DNA of 64,000 nt from positions 1,984,001-2,048,000 of the forward strand of contig NZ_VFOO01000001.1 in NCBI RefSeq assembly GCF_006716115.1, written 5' to 3'. Below the pieces are notes generated by a model. It did no database searches. It was given only the letters and a program-made list of their open reading frames with translations, and had not been told where the DNA came from. Made by a program: the position numbers and the translations under genes. Shown here one piece after another: positions 1-8,480 of the stretch. Position 1 is the first letter of the stretch; each line of letters begins with the position of its first letter. Source of the DNA: Subtercola boreus. GTDB lineage: Bacteria > Actinomycetota > Actinomycetes > Actinomycetales > Microbacteriaceae.

Positions 1-188
1 CCGAGGTCGGTGAGGTCTCCCGTGAAGACGAGGGCGTCGGGCCTGATCCCGGACCGTTCCAGCTGCATCAGCGCGCGGGCCAGGGTCGAGTCGGTGTCGA
101 CCTTTCCGTAGAGCTTCGCTCGACCGGCCAGGAAGTGGGTGTCGCTGAGATGGGCGATCACATGGGTGGGAGCGTTCGTCGGTGCCAT
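1..188 (-). CDS. Metallophosphoesterase, N-terminal part (runs off the window)
   Basis: The first 62 codons of a calcineurin-like phosphoesterase, read from an ATG at 188 and cut by the window edge. The opening strand ends in the metal-binding D-x-H motif (LSDTHF, about residues 14-19), and the GD motif (FTGDLTDLG) follows at about residues 54-62. Both are hallmarks of the class III cyclic-nucleotide phosphodiesterase (CpdA/Icc) branch, which uses a di-metal centre on phosphodiester substrates. The H-x-H and NH(E/D) motifs lie outside the window, so the substrate cannot be judged. The gene points the same way as dprA, 181 bp downstream of its stop. Confidence 0.8.
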   Translation of the reverse strand, partial: MAPTNAPTHVIAHLSDTHFLAGRAKLYGKVDTDSTLARALMQLERSGIRPDALVFTGDLTDL

Positions 189-240
189 CCCCCCATCCTG
201 CCAAACCCGTCCGACGCTGCACCCCCGCCCGGTGCCCTCC

Positions 241-353
241 ACCGTTGCGGGCGCCCCGGCGCCCACCCATCGTCGCGGGCGCTCCGGCACCTACCCATCG
301 TTGCGGGCGGCCCCGGCGCCCACCCATCGTTCTGGGCGCCCCGGCGCCCACCC
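241..353. repeat. Four tandem 28-29-bp GC-rich repeats
   Basis: Four adjacent copies (241-268, 269-296, 297-325, 326-353) share the core ATCGTTGCGGGCGCCCCGGC followed by GCCCACCC. Each copy contains the near-palindrome GGGCGCC-CC-GGCGCCC, so each could fold into a hairpin. They fill the space between the end of dprA and the start of the metallophosphoesterase gene on the minus strand. There are no spacers and no cas genes, so this is not CRISPR. It may be a variable-number repeat, a transcript end or a protein-binding array. Confidence 0.8.
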
Positions 354-369
354 GCGCCGCCCGCGCGCC

Positions 370-1722
370 TCACCCGGCCGGCACGGCGCGCCACCCGCCG
401 TCCTTCTCCTCGACGACCCCCTCGAGCCCGAGCGCTCCGAGCGCCGCCTGGGCCGATCCGACGCTGAGCCCGGCCCGCTGGGCGACCTCCTCCGCCGAGC
501 GGAGGGCGCGCCGGCTGACCGCGTCGAGCACCCGCACGTGTTCGGCCGGCCTCCGCCGCCCGCCAACCGGCCCCGCCACATCGCCCCGTGGCCCGGCTCG
601 CTGCGGCGCTTCCAGAGCGGGCAGCCCGCGGAGTTCCGGCTGGAACTGCCCGGGGGCCGGTTCTGCGACCAGTTGCACGACCTCCTCGGCGGTGGTGACG
701 CAGACCGCGTCGAACTCACGGAGGAGCCGGTGGCAGCCCGCCGACGACGGTGACGTCACCGGGCCGGGTACAGCGCCGAGCGGCCGACCGAGCGCAGCGG
801 CATGGGCGGCCGTGTTCAGTGAACCGCTCCGCACACCGGCCTCGACCACCACTGTCGCAAGCGACGCGGCTGCGATGAGCCGGTTGCGCTGCAGGAACCT
901 CCATTTCGTCGGAGCCGAGCCGCAGGGCAGCTCCGAGAGCACGACCCCGACCTCAGCGATCCGGGCCAGGAGGGCATCGTGGCCCGTGGGGTAGAAACGG
1001 TCCACGCCCCCGGCGAGGAAGGCGAACGTCTGGCCGGAGCTCGCGAGCGCCGACCGGTGCGCCATCCCGTCGATGCCGTATGCAGCCCCGGAGGCGACAC
1101 CGAACCCCCGATCGGCGAGACCCGCCGACAGTTCCATCGCCACGTGCTCGCCGTAGCCGCTCGCCGCCCGGGCACCCACGATGGCGATGGCGCTCCGGAG
1201 CCCCAGAACGGCGTTCGGTCTGCCGCGCACCCACAGCGCCAGCGGCTGGTGCGGGCCGAGACCGGCGAAGCCTGCTGGCCATTCGCGATCGCCGGGGACG
1301 ACCAGCCGGGCACCGCACCGGTGGGCCTGTCTCAGGGCGGTCAGGGCCGACGAAGCCGCCAATCGGGGTCGCCACCGCTCCAGGCCCGCCTCGACCGCCG
1401 CGTCGTTCGGCGCATCGCCGCCCGCATCCTGGAGCAGTCCGATGATCGAGGCGGCTGGGAGTCGGTCGACCAGGCAGCGCAGCGCATCAGCGGCCCCCAG
1501 CGTGGAAACGAGATGACCCGCCACCGCATCACCGGGCTCGGCGATACCACTCCAGCAAGCGCGGGCGAAGCGTTCTGCGGCAGCCTCGGCGGCACCGGCC
1601 TCCCCGACCGCACCTGCCTCCCCTGCTCCTTCGGCTTGTTCGGGTTCTCCGGGAGCCCACCCCGGGCTGACGGCGGCGACGGCTTCGATGACGAGTGTCT
1701 CGTCCAGCGAGAAGATGTTCAC
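370..1722 (-). CDS. dprA: DNA processing protein DprA
   Basis: A 450-residue DprA/Smf protein. In transformable bacteria it binds incoming single-stranded DNA and loads RecA. The Rossmann-like DprA core contains IAIVGARAASGYG, the GGVDRFYPTGH loop and SGSLNTAAHAA, and a C-terminal winged-helix (DML1-like) segment ends the protein. An Ala/Glu/Gly-rich stretch at about residues 23-50 is a low-complexity N-terminal insertion. I chose the GTG at 1722 because it overlaps the yifB stop as GTGA, the coupling used all along this operon. A longer reading frame exists upstream but it lies inside yifB. Last gene of the lepB-rnhB-DUF2469-yraN-yifB-dprA run. Confidence 0.93.
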   Translation of the reverse strand: MNIFSLDETLVIEAVAAVSPGWAPGEPEQAEGAGEAGAVGEAGAAEAAAERFARACWSGIAEPGDAVAGHLVSTLGAADALRCLVDRLPAASIIGLLQDAGGDAPNDAAVEAGLERWRPRLAASSALTALRQAHRCGARLVVPGDREWPAGFAGLGPHQPLALWVRGRPNAVLGLRSAIAIVGARAASGYGEHVAMELSAGLADRGFGVASGAAYGIDGMAHRSALASSGQTFAFLAGGVDRFYPTGHDALLARIAEVGVVLSELPCGSAPTKWRFLQRNRLIAAASLATVVVEAGVRSGSLNTAAHAAALGRPLGAVPGPVTSPSSAGCHRLLREFDAVCVTTAEEVVQLVAEPAPGQFQPELRGLPALEAPQRAGPRGDVAGPVGGRRRPAEHVRVLDAVSRRALRSAEEVAQRAGLSVGSAQAALGALGLEGVVEEKDGGWRAVPAG

Positions 1723-3251
1723 AGTGTGAGGGACTTTCTGAGGTAGAGGGCCCGGCCGATCTGGTCGGTGCCGGGGCGGGGAACAGCGTCGAGGTCGGCC
1801 AACGTCCACGCCACGCGGAGGATGCGGTCGTACCCCCGCATTGTGATGAGTCCGCGTTCGAGAGCACGGTCGAGCACGAGAGTGGTGTCGCGGGGCAGCT
1901 TCTGCGGCCCGCTCCGAAGCCAGGTACCGAGCACCTCACCGTTCAGCTTCCAGGGCGTCTCACTGAGGCGCGCAGCCATCCGCTCCCGCGCCTCCCGGAC
2001 CCGGTTCCGGGCCTCAACTGTCGTGAGTCGTTCGCCCGAGCCATCGAGCCTGAGTTCGGCGGCAGACACCCGCCGCACCTGCACCTGGATGTCGATGCGG
2101 TCCAGCAGCGGCCCCGACAGCCGCCCGAGGTAGCGACGCCGCGTGTTCGGCGTGCAGAGGCAGTTCAGCTCGGCGGTGCCGTACTGCCCGCAGGGGCACG
2201 GGTTCGCCGCCATCACCAACTGGAACCGCCCGGGGAAGAGCGCGACCGCGTTGGCCCTGTGGATGCTGATGACCCCGGACTCGAGCGGCTGGCGCAGCGT
2301 GTCGAGCACGTTTGTCGCGAACTCCGGTGCCTCGTCGAGGAAGAGCACCCCGTGCGACGCTCGGGCCGCCGCGCCGGGCCGGATCTGCTTCGAGCCTCCG
2401 CCGATGAGCGCACCCGCCGAGGCGGAGTGGTGCGGGCTCTCGAAGGGTGGACGAGTGGCGAGCGTGCGCGGCACCGACGCTCCGGCGAGCGAGCGGATCG
2501 AGCTCACCTCGAGCGCCGATGCGGCGTCGAGGTCGGGCAGCAGGCCCGGAAGCCTCATCGCCAGCATCGTCTTGCCCGCTCCGGGAGGACCCAGCATGAA
2601 GATGTGGTGTCCGCCCGCTGCCGCTGCGACGAGCGCCAGCACCGCGTCGGCATTTCCGATGACGTCGGAGAGTTCGTGCTCGGGCGGCTCCGTGTCGTAG
2701 ACCCGGGCCCCCTCGATCACGTCGAGCGGTATCGGGTCGAGAGCCGCACCGTGGTGGATCGCCGCGTCCCGCAGGGAGATGACGGGCACGATCGTCACCC
2801 CGGGCACCAGCGACGCCTCGTGCCGGTTGCCGGCCGGAACCACGAAGGTGCGGTATCCGGCCCGTGCCGCAGCGGCGATCGCCGGCAGCACGCCGTTCAT
2901 CGGCCGGAGCCGTCCGTCGAGGCTCAGCTCACCGAGGTGGACAACCCGTTCGACCGACCCCGCGGAGACGGTTCCAGCCGCGGCGAGAATGGCCATCGCG
3001 ATGCCGAGATCGAACGTCGAGCCGTGTTTGGGGAGGGCCGCGGGCGAGAGGTTCACGGTGATCTTGCTGGTCGGCAGCGGGCAGCCGGAGTTGGTCGCCG
3101 CTGCCCGAACGCGATCCCGGGCATCCGACAGCGCCGTGTCGGGAAGCCCGATGATCATCAGGGTCGGCAAGCCGTTCCCGATGTCTGCTTCGACCTCCAC
3201 CATCGACCCTGTCATACCGAGCAGAGCCACGGAATGGGTGCGCGCCACCAT
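1719..3251 (-). CDS. YifB-family Mg-chelatase-like AAA+ ATPase (ComM)
   Basis: A 510-residue protein of the YifB/ComM family, a hexameric helicase-like AAA+ ATPase that promotes branch migration during natural transformation. An N-terminal ChlI-type domain (about residues 20-140) is followed by the AAA+ core with Walker A GPPGAGKTML near 215 and Walker B FLDEAPEF. The cysteine cluster CPCGQYG...CLC typical of the family comes next, then a C-terminal Mg-chelatase lid domain. The ATG at 3251 overlaps the yraN stop (ATGA), which decides the start; the reading frame is open further upstream but only inside yraN. Its partner dprA is coupled directly downstream. Confidence 0.94.
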   Translation of the reverse strand: MVARTHSVALLGMTGSMVEVEADIGNGLPTLMIIGLPDTALSDARDRVRAAATNSGCPLPTSKITVNLSPAALPKHGSTFDLGIAMAILAAAGTVSAGSVERVVHLGELSLDGRLRPMNGVLPAIAAAARAGYRTFVVPAGNRHEASLVPGVTIVPVISLRDAAIHHGAALDPIPLDVIEGARVYDTEPPEHELSDVIGNADAVLALVAAAAGGHHIFMLGPPGAGKTMLAMRLPGLLPDLDAASALEVSSIRSLAGASVPRTLATRPPFESPHHSASAGALIGGGSKQIRPGAAARASHGVLFLDEAPEFATNVLDTLRQPLESGVISIHRANAVALFPGRFQLVMAANPCPCGQYGTAELNCLCTPNTRRRYLGRLSGPLLDRIDIQVQVRRVSAAELRLDGSGERLTTVEARNRVREARERMAARLSETPWKLNGEVLGTWLRSGPQKLPRDTTLVLDRALERGLITMRGYDRILRVAWTLADLDAVPRPGTDQIGRALYLRKSLTL

Positions 3252-3607
3252 CAGAAGATCCCGACGAGGTGCTCGATGACGACCGGTTGGCGGGGCGGAA
3301 CCAGCACGCCGATCGCGTCGATGCGGATCTGTCGACGCCCAGGCTTCGCCGTCTCGCACCACGCGCTGGCCAACCGCCGGAGCCGCGCCAGCTTGGCGAT
3401 GGTGATTGCCTCGAACGGATGCCCGTAACGGAGCCCCGACCGCGTCTTCACCTCGACGAAGACGGTGACGCCCTCGTGCTCGGCCACCACGTCGATCTCG
3501 CCCTGGCGACACCGCCAGTTGCGCTCGAGGATGCTGTACCCCTGCTCAAGCAGGTAGTCAGCGGCGAGATCCTCGCCGCGCCTGCCCACTTCGTCTTTTG
3601 CCTTCAT
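3251..3607 (-). CDS. YraN/UPF0102 family nuclease-like protein
   Basis: A 118-residue member of the UPF0102 family, which has a restriction-endonuclease-like fold. The predicted active-site pattern is visible as GRRGEDLAADYL, then GEIDVVAEHEG (E...D) and FVEVKTRSG (E-x-K). The cellular role of the family is not settled; genomic association with dprA/comM and rnhB suggests DNA processing. The ATG at 3607 is preceded by GGAGGC at normal spacing, so I prefer it to the ATG nine codons upstream. Confidence 0.9.
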   Translation of the reverse strand: MKAKDEVGRRGEDLAADYLLEQGYSILERNWRCRQGEIDVVAEHEGVTVFVEVKTRSGLRYGHPFEAITIAKLARLRRLASAWCETAKPGRRQIRIDAIGVLVPPRQPVVIEHLVGIF

Positions 3608-3722
3608 GTTCTGCCTCCGCCACCAGAGTGGCAAGCAGAGCAGAGGCAGACGGGCGCTGAGACCGGATCAGTGGAGAGTCCCGGAGATCAGTCACCTGTG
3701 GAGGACAGGAGGAACCCGAGGG

Positions 3723-4046
3723 CTACTCGTCGAGCGCGAGCTCCTTGGGCAGCTCGAAGTCCTTCGACGACAGCTCCTCGATGTTCACGTCTTTGAACGT
3801 CAGCACCCGAACCGACTTCACGAAACGGTCGGAACGGTACACGTCCCACACCCACACGTCGCTCATCGTCAGCTCGAAGTAGAAGTCGTGCTCGGTGTCG
3901 CGGCGCACGAGGTCGACGTCGTTCGCCAGGTAGAACCGGCGCTCCGTCTCGATCACATACTTGAACTGCGATACGACGTCGCGGTACTCGCGGTAGAGCG
4001 CCAGCTCCACCTCGCGGTCATAGTCCTCGAACTCGTCTTCTTCCAT
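3723..4046 (-). CDS. DUF2469 family protein
   Basis: A 107-residue acidic protein of the actinobacteria-specific DUF2469 family, always found between rnhB and yraN. It starts with an acidic stretch (MEEDEFEDYD) and has a conserved aromatic core (FYFELTMSDVWVWDVYRSDRFV). No catalytic motif, signal peptide or membrane segment is visible. The function is unknown. It starts 12 bp after the rnhB stop, so it is part of the same transcript. Confidence 0.9.
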   Translation of the reverse strand: MEEDEFEDYDREVELALYREYRDVVSQFKYVIETERRFYLANDVDLVRRDTEHDFYFELTMSDVWVWDVYRSDRFVKSVRVLTFKDVNIEELSSKDFELPKELALDE

Positions 4047-4058
4047 GGTGCTCCAAGT

Positions 4059-4772
4059 CTATGCCAGCACGTTCGACGCCGAAACGTCGGGCACGGGGTC
4101 CGCCTCGTCGTCGGCCCCGGTCATCCGATCGCCCTTCAACCAGGTTCGCCGGTGATGGTCGGAGGGTCCGAGCAGTTGCAGGCCCTCGAAGTGCGCAGCG
4201 CTGCCGTAGCCCTTGTTGCTCGACCAGGCGTAGCCCGGGTGCTCGGCATCGAGGGCGATCATCAGCCGGTCGCGATGCACCTTCGCCACCACCGAGGCCG
4301 CAGAGACCGAGGCGCAGTCGCGGTCGGCCTTGATCTTCGTCGTGACCCGCACCTCGTCGCCGGTGTGCGCCGCGAGGTAGTCGTGGTTGCCGTCCAACAG
4401 CAGAATCGCGTCGGACAGGTCGACCCCGACAGTCCGCAACTGGGTGAGCGCACGCGCGCCGGCGAGGCCCAGGCAGGCGATGATTCCGAGCCGGTCGACC
4501 TCGTCGGCACTCGCCAGTCCGACGGCGGATGCCCACGCCCACGCTGAAGCGAGGGGGGCGAGCTGCTCGCGCTTCGCCTCGGACAGCAGCTTCGAATCCC
4601 GGAGGCCCACCGGGAACTTCCGGCGGCTGGTCGGGTCGATGACGCACATGCCGACGGCCACCGGGCCCGCGATCGCACCGCGCCCGACCTCGTCGACCCC
4701 GATCACCAGGCGCGCGCCAGCCCGCCCGAGGGCTCGCTCGTGGCGGAGGTGCGGGTCGCTGACCGGTGTCAC
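4059..4772 (-). CDS. rnhB: Ribonuclease HII
   Basis: A 237-residue type 2 RNase H, which cuts the RNA strand of RNA-DNA hybrids and removes single ribonucleotides from DNA. The catalytic carboxylates are visible in IGVDEVGRGAIAGP (D and E of the first motif), LLLDGNHDY and DRDCASVSAASVVAKV. The motif GYGS marks the substrate-recognition loop. The GTG at 4772 overlaps the lepB stop as GTGA and fits family length; the longer open frame lies inside lepB. Confidence 0.95.
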   Translation of the reverse strand: MTPVSDPHLRHERALGRAGARLVIGVDEVGRGAIAGPVAVGMCVIDPTSRRKFPVGLRDSKLLSEAKREQLAPLASAWAWASAVGLASADEVDRLGIIACLGLAGARALTQLRTVGVDLSDAILLLDGNHDYLAAHTGDEVRVTTKIKADRDCASVSAASVVAKVHRDRLMIALDAEHPGYAWSSNKGYGSAAHFEGLQLLGPSDHHRRTWLKGDRMTGADDEADPVPDVSASNVLA

Positions 4773-5539
4773 CCGGAACCACCCGACGCCGAGGACGGCG
4801 CCGCCTCCGCCGCCCCCCGGAACACCGACGAGAAGTTGTCGAGGAACGTCCACCGGCCGATCGGGAACGTGATCCAGAGCGCACGCCCGACGACGTCGGC
4901 CTCGGGCACGAACCCGCCCCCCGGGTTCGTCTGGTTGTACCGCGAGTCCGCCGAGTTGCCTCGATTGTCGCCCATCACCCACAGCGAGTTCTCTGGCACG
5001 GTCACGTCGAATGCCAGGTCCGAGGCTTTGGTATCACCGGGCTGCAGCTTCAGGTACGGCTCATTCAGCGGTACCCCGTTGACCATCATCTGGCCGAGCG
5101 CGTTGCAGCATTCCACATGATCGCCCGGCAGGCCGATCACGCGTTTGATCAGGTGGTCGTTGCTGTCTGTGGCAGCCAGCCCGACAGCGTCGAGCACCCA
5201 GTTGACGGCCCCCACAAGGGGAGTGGTGGGTGCTTCTGGTGCCGTGTGCAGCCAGCCGCCCGGGTCTTTGAACACGACGACGTCGCCCCGCTCGATGGGG
5301 ATGATCCCCGGTTCGAGTTCGTTGACGAGGATGCGGTCCCCGATCTGCAGCGTGTTCTCCATCGACCCCGAGGGGATGTAGAACGAGCGCACCAGGAAGG
5401 TCTTGATGAGAACGGATGCGAGCAGGGCGACCAGGAAGATGATGACGATGTCACGAATGAAGAGGGCGGCGCTCTTCTGGCGTCGCCCCTTGCGTCTGCC
5501 ACCACGATCCGATCGTGGCCGCAACGATGTTTCTGTCAT
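4769..5539 (-). CDS. lepB: Signal peptidase I
   Basis: A 256-residue membrane protease that removes signal peptides from secreted proteins. A basic cytoplasmic tail (residues 1-24) precedes one membrane helix (about 27-48). The catalytic serine is S59 in PSGSM and the general base is the lysine of HLIKRVIGLPGD. The later family boxes MGDNRGNSADSR and GRALW are present. A Gly/Ala/Ser-rich tail ends the protein. The ATG has only a weak AGGCGG ribosome-binding site, part of which lies in the arm of a strong hairpin (5547-5585). Confidence 0.95.
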   Translation of the reverse strand: MTETSLRPRSDRGGRRKGRRQKSAALFIRDIVIIFLVALLASVLIKTFLVRSFYIPSGSMENTLQIGDRILVNELEPGIIPIERGDVVVFKDPGGWLHTAPEAPTTPLVGAVNWVLDAVGLAATDSNDHLIKRVIGLPGDHVECCNALGQMMVNGVPLNEPYLKLQPGDTKASDLAFDVTVPENSLWVMGDNRGNSADSRYNQTNPGGGFVPEADVVGRALWITFPIGRWTFLDNFSSVFRGAAEAAPSSASGGSG

Positions 5540-5546
5540 TTAACCG

Positions 5547-5585
5547 CCTGAGCTCCCGACCCATTTTATGGGGCAGGAGCTCAGG
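5547..5585 (-). promoter_or_regulatory. Hairpin over the lepB ribosome-binding region
   Basis: A perfect 10-bp inverted repeat (CCTGAGCTCC at 5547-5556 with GGAGCTCAGG at 5576-5585) encloses a second stem, CCCAT/ATGGG. In the lepB direction the 3' arm ends 7 nt before the ATG and overlaps the only Shine-Dalgarno-like sequence (AGGCGG, 5544-5549). No U-run follows, so it is a poor intrinsic terminator for rplS. It could limit lepB translation or end rplS transcripts by RNA processing. Confidence 0.55.
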
Positions 5586-5703
5586 GAAATGGTCGACCCG
5601 CGTGGCGGAACCGGCGTATTCCCAGACGCGTTATCCAAATGTTAGGACGACGCTCAGAAAATGTTGCCGAATGCCAGCAGAGGACCGAGAAGCCGGCGAG
5701 AGA

Positions 5704-6051
5704 CTACGCGTCGCGCTTCTCTTTGATCTTGGCCTTCTTGCCACGGAGTGCCCGCAGGTAGTACAGCTTCGCGCGGCGCACGTCGCCGCGGGTGACGACC
5801 TCGATGTGGTCGATGATCGGCGAGTGCACCGGGAAGGTACGCTCGACGCCGACCTGGAAGCTGACCTTGCGCACGCAGAACGTCTCGCGGACGCCCTCAC
5901 CCGAGCGGCCGATGACGATGCCCTGGAAGACCTGCACACGGGAGCGCGTGCCTTCGATGATGTTCACGTGAACGCGAACGGTGTCGCCGGCGCGGAAGTC
6001 GGGGACGTCGCTCCGCAGGGATGCTGCGTCGACGCTGTCGAGAATATGCAT
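5704..6051 (-). CDS. rplS: 50S ribosomal protein L19
   Basis: A 115-residue L19, located at the 30S-50S interface. The family pattern is complete: MHILD start, [48 protein letters not shown], and the basic end [12 protein letters not shown]. It is separated from trmD by map (opposite strand) and a membrane-protein gene, which is looser than the usual rpsP-rimM-trmD-rplS operon, so it probably has its own promoter in the 215 bp upstream. Confidence 0.97.
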   Translation of the reverse strand: MHILDSVDAASLRSDVPDFRAGDTVRVHVNIIEGTRSRVQVFQGIVIGRSGEGVRETFCVRKVSFQVGVERTFPVHSPIIDHIEVVTRGDVRRAKLYYLRALRGKKAKIKEKRDA

Positions 6052-6152
6052 GGTGTTTCGCTCTCTGCAACCGCCACAGGTCGACTACGTTTTTGAGGCC
6101 CGAACGGGCCAGTCAGTGAAAGGGTGTGCGATCGAGAATGCAGAACTCCCCT

Positions 6153-6193
6153 GTGGCAGAGTCTGGCGGTGGCACAATCGAACATTCTGCCAC
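6153..6193 (-). promoter_or_regulatory. Alternative hairpins upstream of rplS
   Basis: On the minus strand GTGGCAGA (6186-6193) can pair with TCTGCCAC (6153-6160) or, as GTGGCA, with the nearer TGCCAC (6169-6174). The two pairings exclude each other. A separate GGCCCG-TT-CGGGCC hairpin sits at 6098-6111, about 50 bp before the rplS start. The arrangement resembles a ribosomal-protein leader, but no U-run is seen and the regulator is unknown. Confidence 0.3.
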
Positions 6194-6266
6194 GAGACAG
6201 CCACCAATAGCAAAGAGCACGGGCCCCTCGGCGGCGAGCCACTGCAGGGCTCCGGATGCCCGGGGG

Positions 6267-6764
6267 CTACTTCTGGGCGCTGCGACCGGTCTCGATGACG
6301 ATGTACTCGCCCTCGGCGACCAGCGGTTCACGAACGGCCCGGGGCGACTCCCCCATCTGTGCGGCGTACTGGAAGGTGTCGAAGACACCCTGCACGCGCT
6401 TCCTGGTTTCGCCGAGCAGCTGCGCGATCGAACTCCAGAAGGCGACGAGTCCCAGCACGACGGAGGCCACCGCGATGATCGACCCGGCGGGGAAGAAGAA
6501 CCCCACCGCGATGATCGACACCTGCCAGAGCGCAACCACGAGCATATCCTGCCAGGAGACGGTCCGGGTCAGTCGCACCTGCTTCCGCGCGAAAGTGAGC
6601 AGCGCGACAGCGGCCATTGCGAGAGCGAGCACCCCGCAGGAGAGCATGACGATGAGGAACTGCCAGACCTGGCCGCCGAAGACGGACCAGCCGATCAGCA
6701 CCCACAGCGGCAGCACAACGACGGCAGCGACCTGCCAGTAGTAGAAAGCCCGGCGAACGAACAT
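6267..6764 (-). CDS. Conserved four-helix membrane protein, unknown function
   Basis: A 165-residue hydrophobic protein that I cannot place in a named family. Four membrane helices are visible at about residues 10-32, 35-57, 76-94 and 95-113, with a basic loop (FARKQVRLTRT) after the second. The C-terminal 50 residues are soluble and charged (GETRKRVQGVFDTFQ...). It lies between map and rplS and shares an upstream region with map, which is transcribed away from it. Confidence 0.75.
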   Translation of the reverse strand: MFVRRAFYYWQVAAVVVLPLWVLIGWSVFGGQVWQFLIVMLSCGVLALAMAAVALLTFARKQVRLTRTVSWQDMLVVALWQVSIIAVGFFFPAGSIIAVASVVLGLVAFWSSIAQLLGETRKRVQGVFDTFQYAAQMGESPRAVREPLVAEGEYIVIETGRSAQK

Positions 6765-6840
6765 GGCTCAAGAATACGGCGAGTAACGTGGACAGTGCCA
6801 TGTGCGCTTCGAAAGCACAGGCAAGTCAAAGGGAATCACC

Positions 6841-7608
6841 ATGATCGAACTCAGAACGCCCGCCGAAATCGAGCAGATGCGACCCGCCGGGGCCTTCGTC
6901 GGCGCGGTGCTGACCGAGCTCGCCTCGCGGGCGGCAGTCGGCGTCAACCTGCTGAAGCTCGACGCCATAGCGCATGACATGATCCGGGCGCGTGGTGCCG
7001 AGTCGTGCTACATCACCTACCACCCCTCGTTCGGCGCGAGCCCGTTCGGCAAGGTGCTCTGCACCTCGGTCAACGACGCCGTCCTGCACGGTCTCCCGCA
7101 TGACTACCGCCTGCGCGACGGCGACATGCTCACGCTCGACTTCGCCGCTTCGGTCGACGGCTGGGTCGCCGACTCCGCGATCACCGTCATCGTCGGCACA
7201 CCGCGGCCGCAGGATGCCCGGCTCATCGACACCACGACGCGCGCCCTCGACGCGGGCATCGCCGCCGCGCAGCCCGGCGGCCGGGTCGGCGACATCTCAG
7301 CCGCGATCGCAGCTGTCGCCCTGGCCGACGGCTACTCGATCAACACGGACTTCGGCGGGCACGGCGTCGGCCGCACCATGCACGGCGATCCGCACATCCC
7401 GAACAACGGTCGCCCGGGGCGCGGTGTGCACCTCGACCCCGGCCTCGTGATCGCCATCGAGCCGTGGTTCCTCGAGAGCACGAACAAGATCGTGACGGAC
7501 CGCGACGGCTGGACACTGCGGAGTGCCGACGGCTCCCGCGGCGCCCACATGGAGCACACCATCGCGATCACCCCCGACGGCCCCCTCATCCTGAGCGCCC
7601 GCGCCTGA
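6841..7608 (+). CDS. map: Type I methionine aminopeptidase
   Basis: A 255-residue enzyme that removes the initiator methionine from new proteins. The five metal ligands are in place: D in LTLDFAASVDGW, D in VADSAITV, H in GGHGVGRTMH, E in IAIEPW and E in HMEHTIAI. The substrate-side histidine is in YHPSFGASPFG. The ATG at 6841 is preceded by AAAGGGA, so I prefer it to the ATG 39 bp upstream. It sits alone on the plus strand among minus-strand translation genes. Confidence 0.95.
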   Translation: MIELRTPAEIEQMRPAGAFVGAVLTELASRAAVGVNLLKLDAIAHDMIRARGAESCYITYHPSFGASPFGKVLCTSVNDAVLHGLPHDYRLRDGDMLTLDFAASVDGWVADSAITVIVGTPRPQDARLIDTTTRALDAGIAAAQPGGRVGDISAAIAAVALADGYSINTDFGGHGVGRTMHGDPHIPNNGRPGRGVHLDPGLVIAIEPWFLESTNKIVTDRDGWTLRSADGSRGAHMEHTIAITPDGPLILSARA

Positions 7609-7635
7609 CAGCTGGACGTTCCGGAGAGGCGCGCG

Positions 7636-8346
7636 TCACTCGGGCGGCAGGAGGTCCGGGCGTACGCGCCGGGTGCGCTCGAGTTGGGCATCGCGGCGCC
7701 AGGCGGCAATGGCACCGTGGTTGCCGCCGATCAGCACCGGTGGGACATCCAGACCCCGCCAGCTCGACGGCTTCGTGTAGCTCGGATACTCGAGCAGGCC
7801 GTCTTCATGGGACTCCTCGACGAGGCTCTCGGGATTGCCGATGACGCCCGGGATCAGCCGGCCGATCGCCTCGATCATCGCCATCACGGCGACCTCGCCC
7901 CCGTTCAGCACATAGTCGCCGAGGCTCACCAGCCGAACGGATGCGCGGCTGCCCGCATAGTCGAACACCCTCTGGTCGATGCCCTCGTAACGCCCGCAGC
8001 CGAAGACGAGGTGGCTCGCGCCGCTCAACTCGCGGGCCATCGCCTGCGTGAAAACCTCGCCGGCGGGTGAGGGGAAGATCACAATCGGGCCGGCGCCGCT
8101 CGCGACATCCGGGATCTCCGCCGGCAGGATCGTGTCGAGCGCCTCCCCCCACGGCTCCGGCTTCATCACCATTCCGGCGCCGCCGCCGTAGGGCTTGTCG
8201 TCGACGGTGCGGTGCCGGTCGTGTGTGAACGTGCGGAGGTCGTGCACCTCGACCTCGAGGATGCCGTCCTCCCGCGCCCGGCCGAGCAGCGAGATGTCGA
8301 GCGCATCGAAGAACGTGGGGAAGATCGTGACAATGTCGATGCGCAT
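7636..8346 (-). CDS. trmD: tRNA (guanine-N1)-methyltransferase
   Basis: A 236-residue SPOUT methyltransferase that makes m1G37 in tRNAs and so prevents frameshifting. The deep-trefoil-knot AdoMet site is visible as [13 protein letters not shown] and [13 protein letters not shown]. The substrate loop ([17 protein letters not shown]) and C-terminal domain ([17 protein letters not shown]) are normal. It follows rimM in the usual order with a 134-bp gap. Confidence 0.97.
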   Translation of the reverse strand: MRIDIVTIFPTFFDALDISLLGRAREDGILEVEVHDLRTFTHDRHRTVDDKPYGGGAGMVMKPEPWGEALDTILPAEIPDVASGAGPIVIFPSPAGEVFTQAMARELSGASHLVFGCGRYEGIDQRVFDYAGSRASVRLVSLGDYVLNGGEVAVMAMIEAIGRLIPGVIGNPESLVEESHEDGLLEYPSYTKPSSWRGLDVPPVLIGGNHGAIAAWRRDAQLERTRRVRPDLLPPE

Positions 8347-8480
8347 CCGAAAACCCTAGCGCCCCCGCCCGGGCGGTCCGCCCGCCTGCCCCGCCGGGTG
8401 GCGCAGCACCAAATGGGCGGCCCTGCTCCGATCCGGCGCGGATAGCGCGGAGGATCAGTGCAGGGCCGCCGATCGGGTGA

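Noticed and set aside
241-353. Possible CRISPR array
   Set aside because: The repeats are directly adjacent without spacers, and there are no cas genes.
1695-3428. Long plus-strand frame across yifB and dprA
   Set aside because: Antisense shadow of clear DprA and YifB proteins; no family pattern or ribosome-binding site.
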